This document shows positions 27,958 to 36,193 of a DNA stretch of 36,193 nt, piece by piece (position 1 is the stretch's first letter; every line of letters starts with the position of its first letter). The notes beneath the pieces were generated by a model. The model made no database searches, was not told the origin of the DNA, and saw only the letters and a list, made by a program, of their open reading frames with translations. The position numbers and the translations under genes are program-made. Origin of the DNA: DALYLB01 sp046154695 (lineage in GTDB: Bacteria > Acidobacteriota > Blastocatellia > RBC074); the NCBI GenBank assembly GCA_046154695.1, contig JBJXFI010000021.1, positions 1 to 36,193 of the forward strand. The letters are read 5' to 3'.

Positions 27958-29445
27958 TCAATCGTCATCGGGATCCTGCGCAGAATTTTGCGCATCGTCG
28001 TCGAGCACGAAGCGCCGTGTCAGGCCGAGGTCCTTCAATTTCTGCTGCAGGCTTTGGCGGTGCATGCCGACGCGCTCGGCGGCGCGGGTGACGTTGCCGC
28101 CGGTCTCGACGAGAACGCGTTCGATATAGGCGCGTTCGAACTCGCGGCGGGCTTCGCGGAAATCGGCGAGATAGGGAATTTCGAGCAGGTCGGCGGTATC
28201 GACGCGGGCGGCGGCGGGATAAGCGGCCTCCGCCGTCTTTTTCGCGGAGGCCGCCGCGGGAGCTTCACGCAGCTCTTCCGGAAGATCCATCTCCCCGAGC
28301 GATGTCCCGTCGGCGAGGACGGCGCTGCATTCAATCGCGTTGCGCAGCTCACGCACATTGCCGGGCCAGGAGTGGGCAATCAGGCGCTTCATCGCCTCCG
28401 CGCTGATGGCGGTGCATTTCAGCCGGTATTTCGCGGCGCAGGCCGCGAGGAAATGCTCGGCGAGCAGCGGAATGTCTTCGCGCCGCTCGCGCAAGGGGGG
28501 CAGGTCGATCTGAACGACGCGCAGGCGATAATAGAGATCGGCGCGGAACTTTTCTTCGGCGACGGCGGCGGCCAGATCGCGGTTGGTGGCGCTGACGACG
28601 CGCACATCGATCGGGAGTGCCGTCGATCCGCCGAGCCGCTCGACGGTGCGCTCTTCCAGCACGCGCAGCAGCTTGGCCTGCGTGTTGAGGCTCATATCGC
28701 CGATCTCATCCAGAAAGATCGTCCCGCCATCGGCAAGCTCGAACTTGCCCTTGCGCTGGCCGGCGGCGCCGGTGAAGGCCCCCTTCTCGTGCCCGAACAA
28801 CTCCGATTCGATCAACTCGCTCGGAAGCGCCGCGCAGTTCATCGCGATGAAGGCCCCGCGCCGGCCTTCGCCGTCGCGTTCGCCGCTTCGTTCGTGAATT
28901 GCCCGCGCGACCAGTTCCTTGCCCGTTCCCGATGCGCCGTGAATCAGAACGGTGCCATCGGTTGCCGCGACCTTGTTGATCAGGTCGTGGATGCGCCGCA
29001 TCGAGCCGCTCGCACCCAGCATGTCGCCGGCGCCCCGGGCCGCCCGCAGCTCGGCCCGCAGATGCTCGTTCTCCCGGCGCAATCCCGCGGCCTCGAGGGC
29101 ATTCTTGACCACGAGGCGCAGTTCATCCACCTCGAACGGTTTGGCCAGATAATCATACGCCCCGGCCTTGATCGCCTCGACCGCCGTGCGTTCCGAGCCA
29201 TGCGCGGTGATCATCACAACGGGCGGCGCGTCTTCCGCCGCCGCCAGTTCACGCAGATATTCGAGCCCGCTCAACCCCGGCAGATTGTTGTCGAGAAGCA
29301 CCAGGTCCGGGCGCGCCTTCCCGATGAAGAAGCGCGCCTGCTCGACGCTCGACGCCTCGACGACGGAATAGTTCTTCAGCGCGCGCACCATTCCATAACG
29401 CGCCGCCTCTTCATCATCGACAATCAGAATTTTGGGGTCTTTCAT
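27958..29445 (-). CDS. NtrC-family sigma-54-dependent response regulator
   Basis: A 495-residue transcription activator with all three usual parts. The receiver domain (1-120) has the acidic pair in IVDDEE and the phospho-acceptor D52 (LVLLDNN), with K102 in the AKPF motif. The AAA+ domain (about 140-380) has Walker A GASGTGKE, the sigma-54 contact loop GAFTGA, Walker B TIFLDEIGD and NVRELRNAIE. The C-terminal Fis-type HTH (about 440-480) reads GGNVTRAAERVGMHRQSLQQ. It activates sigma-54 polymerase when phosphorylated, most likely by the kinase encoded just upstream (42 nt gap). No strong ribosome site precedes 29445, so translational coupling is possible. Confidence 0.95.
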   Translation of the reverse strand: MKDPKILIVDDEEAARYGMVRALKNYSVVEASSVEQARFFIGKARPDLVLLDNNLPGLSGLEYLRELAAAEDAPPVVMITAHGSERTAVEAIKAGAYDYLAKPFEVDELRLVVKNALEAAGLRRENEHLRAELRAARGAGDMLGASGSMRRIHDLINKVAATDGTVLIHGASGTGKELVARAIHERSGERDGEGRRGAFIAMNCAALPSELIESELFGHEKGAFTGAAGQRKGKFELADGGTIFLDEIGDMSLNTQAKLLRVLEERTVERLGGSTALPIDVRVVSATNRDLAAAVAEEKFRADLYYRLRVVQIDLPPLRERREDIPLLAEHFLAACAAKYRLKCTAISAEAMKRLIAHSWPGNVRELRNAIECSAVLADGTSLGEMDLPEELREAPAAASAKKTAEAAYPAAARVDTADLLEIPYLADFREARREFERAYIERVLVETGGNVTRAAERVGMHRQSLQQKLKDLGLTRRFVLDDDAQNSAQDPDDD

Positions 29446-29487
29446 GGTTGTGCTGCGTGTCCACCGATGAAATAGGAACCATGGAAC

Positions 29488-31581
29488 TTATGAGATTCCG
29501 GGCGGTAAAATTATCTCAAATCGCGTGCCACATCCATCCTCGGCGGGGCTTTCGACGGAGATCGCGCCGCCGAGTTCGCGGACGCGGCGGGCGACGATGG
29601 CCAGTCCGAGCCCCGTCCCCCGCTGTTTGGTGGTGAAGAACGGATCGAAGATCCTTTCGCGAATTGCGGGTGGAATCCCGAGCCCGTTGTCGCCAACGCG
29701 CAGACGGATCTTCCCGTCCGCGTCGAGGTCGCTCTCTATGCGAACGAGGCCGTCGGCGCGGCCGGCCGGGATGGCCTGGACGGCATTGAGCGCCAGATTG
29801 AGCGCGACCTCCTTCAGGGCGGAGGCCCGCTCGCCGGGAAACCTCGGATCGGCGCGCAGATCGACCTCGATCCGAACGGCGGCGTTCTCGGCGGACGCAA
29901 TCGCCGCGACATTCCTCACGATCTCGCCCAGGGTCGCCGAGGAGGCCGCGACCGCCGCGGGCCGCGAGAAGCTCAGCAACTGCGAGACGCTTCGGCTCAA
30001 CCGGTCGACCTCGCTGGTGATCAGATCCAGATCCCGGCCGTATTCGCGGCTGACCTCGGGGTCCTCCCGCATCACCTGGGTGATCGACTTGATGGCGCTC
30101 AATGGATTCTTTACCTCGTGGGCGACCGTCGCGGCCATCTGCCCGAGCGAGGCGAGCCGTTCCCGCGCGGCCAGTTCGCGTTCGAGTTTGACCTTCTCTT
30201 CAAGCAGCCGGCAGTTCTCGATGGCGACGGCGATGTGGCCCGAAAGGACCATCAGCACCTCGCGCTTCTCCGCCGTCAGCAGCGCAGGCGCGCCGCGAAC
30301 GAGCAGCAGCCCGACCACCCGCCCCTCGCGCCAGAGCGGATAACCGGCCAGCGCCTCCAGCCGATCGAGCAGCGAGGTGTCCTCGATCTCCTTCCACTGC
30401 CGCTCCTCGGCGAGCCGCAGCGCCGCGGCGGCCGGCGCCGCCCCCTCCTCCCCGGGAATCAGCCGGACTTCGCCCAGCTCCAGCGCCTCGCGCAGCCGCC
30501 GCTCCGCGAATTCGATGAAATGGGCCAGATCCCCCGAACCCGCCGCGGCGTCGCCGACCTGCGCCACCAGTTCCCGATAAAGACCGACCTCGCTCGTCAA
30601 CAAGCGATGAAGATACCCCTCCGTCAACCTGCGCAGCGGCCCCGCCAGCACGATCAGCACCAGAATCAGCAGCGCCTCGACCGCCTCCGAACGCACCTCG
30701 TACCGCGCGTTCAGGAAAAGGCTGAGCCGCCGGATTCCATAGACATAGACCATCATCACGACCGCCGCCAGCGCCGCATAGACCAGGCTCTGCCGGATGA
30801 CGAGATCCAGATACCGATACCGATAGATGTAATAAGAGACGATCGCCGTCGGCGCCACCGAGGAGAGCCGCGCCACCAGGTCCAGATAGAGCCCGAAACG
30901 CCCCCAATGCCGCGCCCCCAGAACATAGGTCAGCACGAAGAGCAGGCCGATCCCCAGCAGCGTCGCGCCGAACACCTCGAAGAATCGCCGCTCCCGAACC
31001 GCCCGCTGCCGCCGCGCCAGCCGCCAGTCGATCAACGCGCATTCGATGAAGATCAGCACCATCCAGCCGATGAACGGCAGCAGCAGCGGCGAGAGCTTGT
31101 CGATCGGCGGCTCATACGGGTCGCTCCACAGCCGCGCCACCACCCAGGGCAGCGCCAGCAGCGGCGCATACCCCGCCAGGGCGAGCGGCCGGAAATATCG
31201 CGTCGGCGCGCGCTCATCGAACCACTCCCAGACGATGAAGTGCGCGTGCGCCAGCAGCGGCGGCAAAAACGCCAGCGCACCGTACGCAATCACGTTCCCG
31301 CCCTTCAACCACCATAACCCGCCCGTGAAATCGACCCGCAGCGACTCATATATCGAGACCGCAAAATTCCCCAGATGCCACAACCCGATGCTCAATCCCA
31401 GTCCGAACAGCGTCCGCTCCACGCGGCGGATCCCATACCGGCGATAGAGCATCCAGCACAGATAGAGATGCAGCGCCGCCCCCATGGCGAACCCGACCAG
31501 TTTCAGAATTTCGAGCGGAGCGAGATGCGGCGAGGCAGGGACGAGTAGAATGTGCAGGGGGTGCGGGGTCATAAGAGTCAT
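29488..31581 (-). CDS. Polytopic membrane sensor histidine kinase
   Basis: A 697-residue sensor kinase, partner of the NtrC-type regulator downstream. The N-terminal third has about eight or nine hydrophobic helices (about residues 25-320). A GAF-like region follows (about 335-460). HisKA has H488 in VAHEVKNPLSAIKSI, and the HATPase domain has NLALNAVQAIPAG, DNGLGIPP, FFTTKQRGTGLGLAI. The ATG at 31581 is chosen because the frame further upstream runs through the inverted repeat at 31601-31651. The ATG at 31572 is equally possible, and neither has a good ribosome site. The many membrane helices suggest it senses something in or across the membrane. The signal is not evident. Confidence 0.9.
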   Translation of the reverse strand: MTLMTPHPLHILLVPASPHLAPLEILKLVGFAMGAALHLYLCWMLYRRYGIRRVERTLFGLGLSIGLWHLGNFAVSIYESLRVDFTGGLWWLKGGNVIAYGALAFLPPLLAHAHFIVWEWFDERAPTRYFRPLALAGYAPLLALPWVVARLWSDPYEPPIDKLSPLLLPFIGWMVLIFIECALIDWRLARRQRAVRERRFFEVFGATLLGIGLLFVLTYVLGARHWGRFGLYLDLVARLSSVAPTAIVSYYIYRYRYLDLVIRQSLVYAALAAVVMMVYVYGIRRLSLFLNARYEVRSEAVEALLILVLIVLAGPLRRLTEGYLHRLLTSEVGLYRELVAQVGDAAAGSGDLAHFIEFAERRLREALELGEVRLIPGEEGAAPAAAALRLAEERQWKEIEDTSLLDRLEALAGYPLWREGRVVGLLLVRGAPALLTAEKREVLMVLSGHIAVAIENCRLLEEKVKLERELAARERLASLGQMAATVAHEVKNPLSAIKSITQVMREDPEVSREYGRDLDLITSEVDRLSRSVSQLLSFSRPAAVAASSATLGEIVRNVAAIASAENAAVRIEVDLRADPRFPGERASALKEVALNLALNAVQAIPAGRADGLVRIESDLDADGKIRLRVGDNGLGIPPAIRERIFDPFFTTKQRGTGLGLAIVARRVRELGGAISVESPAEDGCGTRFEIILPPGIS

Positions 31582-31600
31582 TGAACCAGGGAAAACGAAC

Positions 31601-31651
31601 CACGGGGAACACGGGGGACGCAAAAACAATCTTTTCCCCGTGTTCCCCGTG
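31601..31651. repeat. 16-bp perfect inverted repeat of 9-nt units
   Basis: CACGGGGAACACGGGG (31601-31616) pairs perfectly with CCCCGTGTTCCCCGTG (31636-31651) around a 19-nt loop. The arm repeats a 9-nt unit (CACGGGGAA, then CACGGGG-GA). It lies downstream of the actin-like gene and just upstream of the kinase start. It may end transcription of the first or limit that of the second. Confidence 0.75.
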
Positions 31652-31691
31652 CCCCCCATGGTGAAGCCGTCTCAATTTTTGTTGTTTTGAG

Positions 31692-32717
<1,026 letters not shown>

Positions 32718-32855
32718 TATTCCTCCGTGATCTGTAGTGAAGATGAATTTGAATGGTTTTGATTGCGGAGTGTCGGGACGACAGCCGTTCGCCCGCGGAT
32801 TATGTGAGGACGGGAATGTAACACACCTGCGACTCTGCGTCGTTCGACACCATTC

Positions 32856-34406
32856 TCAATTGCTGCCGGATGCGGCTGAGCTGCTTTCGGCCGGGGACTG
32901 GGCCGCAAGCTGGAGCGTGCCGGTGCCGCTTTGCTGCGGGCGGAGTTTGCGCGCTTTCTCGCGCTGCGCGACATAGCGGTCCCGCAGCCTGCGCCGCAGA
33001 AGCTCCGGATTGTCCCGCAGCTTGTCCACCCGCTCCCTGAACGCCTCCTCCGCCGATACCGCCCCTTCCCAGAGGTTGTTTCCGAGCTTGGCCAGAATCT
33101 CCTCATCGTACGTGAACCCGTAATCGAGCATGTTCGGCGGCTGCACCTTGTATTTGTCCGATAAGCCCATCGCCTCGAATGGGAAATTGCGCACCCAATC
33201 GTGGTGAAAGGCGATCAACATCTTGTCGGGATTGACCGAGACCAGGCCGTGCGTCGTGCAGTTGACGTCCGCGATGTTGTATTTGCTGCGCAAGACGTTC
33301 GTCAGGGCCCGTCCGGCGATGATCTGCGCCTCCGTCAGCGTCTCTTCGAGCGATCCGCCCTCGACCGTCGACTCGAAGCAGATTCCGATGAAACTCTCAT
33401 TGAGCACGACATAGTTGTATTTCTCGTCGCCCCAGATCGAGTTGCCCGCGTGGAAGGCCGTGTGATCATCGCGCACCACGCGGTAGATTCCGCCGTACCG
33501 GTCGATCACGTAATTGTAGGACTTGTTCCTGCGGATGAATTCGATCAACCCCTGCGACCGCCGCTGAATCGCGTCGTTGTTCTTCGGAATGAACGGCACG
33601 ATATCGCTCTCCGACGTGTGATACACGATGCCGACGATATCGTGGCGGACCTGCTCGCCCTCGGTCTCCTGATTGCGCGGAATCGTGTAGTAGCTCCGCT
33701 GGTAGTTCTCGGTCTCGTATCGGGTCAGGATGCGGCAGCCGTTGCTGTAGGTCTCCGATTCGCCGTCGCGCCCGACCTGCCAGACCTTGTCCGCCTTGTA
33801 ATCGGGCAGATACTTGGCTGTCGTCGCGGCCAGCGCGCTCGCCGATCCCTGCCCCTCGGTCTTGACGATGATCTGTTTTCCGCGATTGTATTTCTGCGAC
33901 AGGTAGGTATTGACGCCCTTCGCCGACCAGCTGACGACCGAGTAGAGGGTGAAGAGGAAAAGGGCGGCGAAGATCATCCCCGCGGTATAAACCGCATGCC
34001 GCGCCTGGTGAAAAAAGAAGAAGGCGCGGGCGGTGACCGGCACCTCGATGCGCTCGAGCATCCGCTGCCGGTTCGGCGGCAGATTCTGCGCAAGCTCGGT
34101 CAACTCTTCGAGGATGGCGCTGTAGAAACGGCCTTCGAGAATCCAGCCGTAAAACCGGGTCCGTTCGAGGAATCGGAAGTGGCGCAGGGAATGCTGGAGC
34201 TGCTCCTGGCGTTCCGCCTGCTTCCGAAGCGTGTTGTTGAGAAATCGGAGACGATCGGCCGGGCGATCAAAGAACATCGCGTAGCGTTCGACGATCTTCG
34301 AGTAAAGCCGGGCCGCCTCGGCGCCCTGCTTCCCGTTCGTCTCCCGACGCTGCGATGCCGGGTCCTTCCCCCGGCCTTGTATCCCGATGATCTCAGTCTT
34401 CAACAT
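32856..34406 (-). CDS. Membrane-anchored N-acetylmuramoyl-L-alanine amidase-like protein
   Basis: A 516-residue protein with a charged cytosolic N-terminal part (1-138), one membrane helix (about 139-160, VYTAGMIFAALFLFTLYSVV) and an outer amidase_2/PGRP-like domain (about 250-410). Likely zinc ligands are H263 (IVYHTSES), H386 (CTTHGL) and D394 (NPDK). E345 (GICFES) may be catalytic, and FHAGNSIWG (318-326) matches the family block. It would cut the amide bond between MurNAc and the stem peptide. A charged C-terminal helical tail ends it. Most amidases of this type have a cleavable signal; here the anchor with a long cytosolic domain is unusual. It lies between the SPOR and actin-like genes. 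Confidence 0.8.
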   Translation of the reverse strand: MLKTEIIGIQGRGKDPASQRRETNGKQGAEAARLYSKIVERYAMFFDRPADRLRFLNNTLRKQAERQEQLQHSLRHFRFLERTRFYGWILEGRFYSAILEELTELAQNLPPNRQRMLERIEVPVTARAFFFFHQARHAVYTAGMIFAALFLFTLYSVVSWSAKGVNTYLSQKYNRGKQIIVKTEGQGSASALAATTAKYLPDYKADKVWQVGRDGESETYSNGCRILTRYETENYQRSYYTIPRNQETEGEQVRHDIVGIVYHTSESDIVPFIPKNNDAIQRRSQGLIEFIRRNKSYNYVIDRYGGIYRVVRDDHTAFHAGNSIWGDEKYNYVVLNESFIGICFESTVEGGSLEETLTEAQIIAGRALTNVLRSKYNIADVNCTTHGLVSVNPDKMLIAFHHDWVRNFPFEAMGLSDKYKVQPPNMLDYGFTYDEEILAKLGNNLWEGAVSAEEAFRERVDKLRDNPELLRRRLRDRYVAQREKARKLRPQQSGTGTLQLAAQSPAESSSAASGSN

Positions 34407-34480
34407 TCACTCTTGGCAAAGCCGAAAATGGAGCGACAGCCTCCCGCCAATTCCCTGATGAAGCCGTCGCTGCGATTCTC

Positions 34481-35668
34481 CTATTTTCCAACCGTCACGA
34501 CGATGAACTCCTGGACGACCCCCTTCGACCGAAGCTGTCCGGCGTAGCCCTGGGCTTCCTCGCGCGACCCGAACCCGCCGATCTGAACTCGATACCAGGT
34601 GCCTCTGCCGGGAATATCGGCGCGAACGACGCGCGCATCGACGCCGGCGCCGCGCAGACGGCTGACACGATCATTGGCCTGCGCCGCGTCCGGAAACGAG
34701 CCCACCTGAATCGTCAGGTTGCCCCGGTTCGGCACGGGCGGCACAACGGGCGGCGCGGGCTTGGGCGATGCTGAGTGGCCGGCATTGCCCTCAAACTTCC
34801 CCTTCAAAGGCGGGATCGGCACCTCGGTCCCCGATTTGGCCTCGGCGGGCGCCTCTGGCTTCGGCTGCGGGAGGCCCGTTCTCGGAGCATCGACGATCGG
34901 GCTCGGCGTCACCACCCGGCTCTCGACGCTCGGCGCCGAGATCGGCGGAATCGACTGCGCCGGATTCGGATTCGGCACCACCGTCGTCCCGGCGGTGATG
35001 CTCCCCACCTGCTCCTTGCGCTTGGCAATATAGTCCCAGAGGAAGTAATACGCCAGAAAACTCAACACGCCGAACGCCAGAACGATCAATCCCACTCGCG
35101 CGAACACGCTTCCCTTGTTCGCCGCGAATCCGCCGAGCGACTCCTCGTCCTCGACCGAATTCTCCGGCAGGACCGGCCACCCCATAAATTCCGGCTCGGC
35201 CGGCGAGGTGTAATCCTGCGTCACGCGCTGGCGCGCCGTGTCGGTCGGAAATCCGCCCACCGGCGCCGTCGGGTTCTTCTCATAGCTCGGAAAATCGTAG
35301 TTCGCCGAGGAGTCATAGGCCTGTGTCGGGCTGAAGACGTCTTCAAAGGCCTGCGATGAGTCGGCCCGCTCCGCATACTCGCTCTGCGCGGGGCGGGGGA
35401 TATCCAGGACATCATCGAAATCCTCTCCGATCCGGGTCGCGTACACATCGCGGTTCTGCCCCGAAGGCTGCCCGTTCAACGGGCCGGAGTTCCCACTTCC
35501 GGAAGAATTGGCGGCGAACGGAAGCCGTGCTGTCTGCCGTTTGCCGTTGGCATCCATTCCAGGTCCCTGATCAATGCGAACCTCGATGATCGTCGCACAT
35601 CGCGCGCAGACGACCCGCGTCGAGTCCGCCTGATTCTCGAACTGGCATTTTGGACATATGACTTTCAT
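34481..35668 (-). CDS. Zinc-ribbon, single-pass membrane protein with SPOR domain
   Basis: A 395-residue bitopic protein. The N-terminal zinc ribbon has CPKC (5-8) and CARC (21-24). A polar, probably disordered stretch runs to a membrane helix (about 189-211, VGLIVLAFGVLSFLAYYFLW). A proline-rich linker (about 225-315) leads to a C-terminal SPOR domain (317-393; LTIQVGSFPDAAQANDRVSR, WYRVQIGGFGSREEAQGYAG). SPOR domains bind denuded septal peptidoglycan, and the topology recalls FtsN. The denuded glycan they bind is made by amidases like the one encoded 74 nt downstream. A division-site role is a strong inference; the zinc ribbon could bind a cytosolic partner. It starts the - strand series; AAGAG lies just before the ATG. 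Confidence 0.9.
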   Translation of the reverse strand: MKVICPKCQFENQADSTRVVCARCATIIEVRIDQGPGMDANGKRQTARLPFAANSSGSGNSGPLNGQPSGQNRDVYATRIGEDFDDVLDIPRPAQSEYAERADSSQAFEDVFSPTQAYDSSANYDFPSYEKNPTAPVGGFPTDTARQRVTQDYTSPAEPEFMGWPVLPENSVEDEESLGGFAANKGSVFARVGLIVLAFGVLSFLAYYFLWDYIAKRKEQVGSITAGTTVVPNPNPAQSIPPISAPSVESRVVTPSPIVDAPRTGLPQPKPEAPAEAKSGTEVPIPPLKGKFEGNAGHSASPKPAPPVVPPVPNRGNLTIQVGSFPDAAQANDRVSRLRGAGVDARVVRADIPGRGTWYRVQIGGFGSREEAQGYAGQLRSKGVVQEFIVVTVGK

Positions 35669-36026
35669 AACTCTTTCTACTTTCTGTGGCCGTTTCGGTC
35701 ACTGTTCGCAACCGCTTTTGGAATCCAGCGCCTGGGGGCTGACAATCAGTTCGTCAGTATGCGTACGGATGCGTGGGGGGCGCGCGGGTGTTGACACGTG
35801 ATCGCTGGAAGGCGTGGCCGGTTCGTTGCTAGGACGCCGTGTTGTTTTATATGGGGCTGCCGTCACTGGATAGCGTCGTCGTCGTTCTTGTTTTCAAAAG
35901 GTGAATGAACGGATTTGAGTGCGATCGGGAGATTGAGCTCTCTTCGAGGTCCTTCGCTCAATTTGTCGATCGCCGCTGATCAAGAATAGGGACACATTGC
36001 GATCTCTATGAGGGGAAGCGGTAAGG
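35669..36026. other. Gene-free right-end region
   Basis: About 360 bp with no convincing gene. It should contain the promoter of the SPOR gene, but no clear one was seen. TTGACA at 35791-35796 is not followed by a good -10. No tRNA fold was found. Confidence 0.4.
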
Positions 36027-36193
36027 ATGCCCGCTTACCAGCTTCGGATTGTAGCGCGAGAGGTATACCGAGGCAAGGATAAATTGCGGGCCTGCTTGAG
36101 CTTGGGGGCCGCCGTGGAGCGTGGGAATAAATCGATCGGGCGCGGCTTAAAGTTCTGGATGAAGCGGGGTGGGATAACTCGACGGGCAAAAGG
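36027..36193 (+). CDS. Possible partial basic protein running off the window
   Basis: An open frame from the ATG at 36027, preceded by an in-frame stop at 36009-36011 and by GAGGGGA about 11 bases upstream, stays open for 55 codons to the edge. The peptide (MPAYQLRIVAREVYRGKDKL and onward) is rich in Arg and Lys. Third-position GC is lower than in the neighbouring genes. I recognise no family, and an opposite-strand frame also exists, so this may not be a gene. Confidence 0.25.
   Translation, partial: MPAYQLRIVAREVYRGKDKLRACLSLGAAVERGNKSIGRGLKFWMKRGGITRRAK

Noticed and set aside
27193..29475. A 760-codon + strand frame across the regulator gene
   Set aside because: It is antisense to the NtrC-family gene, the 133-residue gene and the gap between them. 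No domain, no ribosome site.
31582..31659. N-terminal extension of the histidine kinase
   Set aside because: It is the translation of an intergenic inverted repeat, not a conserved protein segment.
35791..35796. TTGACA as a -35 box
   Set aside because: No acceptable -10 at 16-18 bp on the same strand.

Overview
The window is a GC-rich, densely coded piece of a bacterial chromosome. It most resembles the phylum Acidobacteriota, perhaps class Blastocatellia or a relative. Four things point there: secreted proteins with the TIGR03437 domain and SBBP repeats, a winged-helix/TolB-like/TPR regulator of the CadC-like type, a linked DUF1549-DUF1553 and DUF1501 pair, and a small zinc-ribbon regulator next to an SBBP gene. 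This placement rests on recognised families only. No rRNA, tRNA, CRISPR array, transposase or phage gene was seen.

Layout. (1) 1-6.4 kb: two tandem, partly homologous secreted multidomain proteins on the + strand. The first carries an N-terminal TIGR03437 domain and a C-terminal Asp-box-like propeller. (2) 6.4-7.0 kb: a gene-free stretch with a strong hairpin and a chain of mutually exclusive hairpins. (3) 7.0-11.4 kb: a + strand set encoding a CBM9-like protein, a DUF1549/DUF1553 protein with a CXXCH haem motif, and a DUF1501 protein; an 18-bp inverted repeat separates the last two. (4) 11.4-20.2 kb: a 1979-residue SBBP surface protein and a 91-residue zinc-ribbon/HTH protein on the - strand, divergent from a membrane-bound winged-helix/TolB/TPR regulator. 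(5) 20.3-22.6 kb: - strand zinc-ribbon protein, a tiny membrane peptide and a glucarate dehydratase-like enolase. (6) 22.9-25.6 kb: aceE, the homodimeric pyruvate dehydrogenase E1, alone on the + strand. (7) 25.7-35.7 kb: a long - strand series. In transcription order it holds a zinc-ribbon/TM/SPOR protein, a membrane-anchored amidase, a degenerate actin-like protein, a polytopic histidine kinase, an NtrC-family sigma-54 activator, a 133-residue exported small protein and an alkaline-phosphatase-superfamily enzyme. (8) 35.7-36.2 kb: no convincing gene.

How the parts may work together. The SPOR, amidase and actin-like genes look like a cell-envelope or division module that I do not recognise as a named system. 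The kinase and NtrC-type regulator form a two-component pair. A good -24/-12 promoter lies between the regulator and the 133-residue gene, so that gene, and perhaps the phosphatase gene after it, is the most likely local target. Two intergenic long inverted repeats (25.6 and 31.6 kb) are both built from roughly 9-nt units and look like members of one dispersed repeat class.
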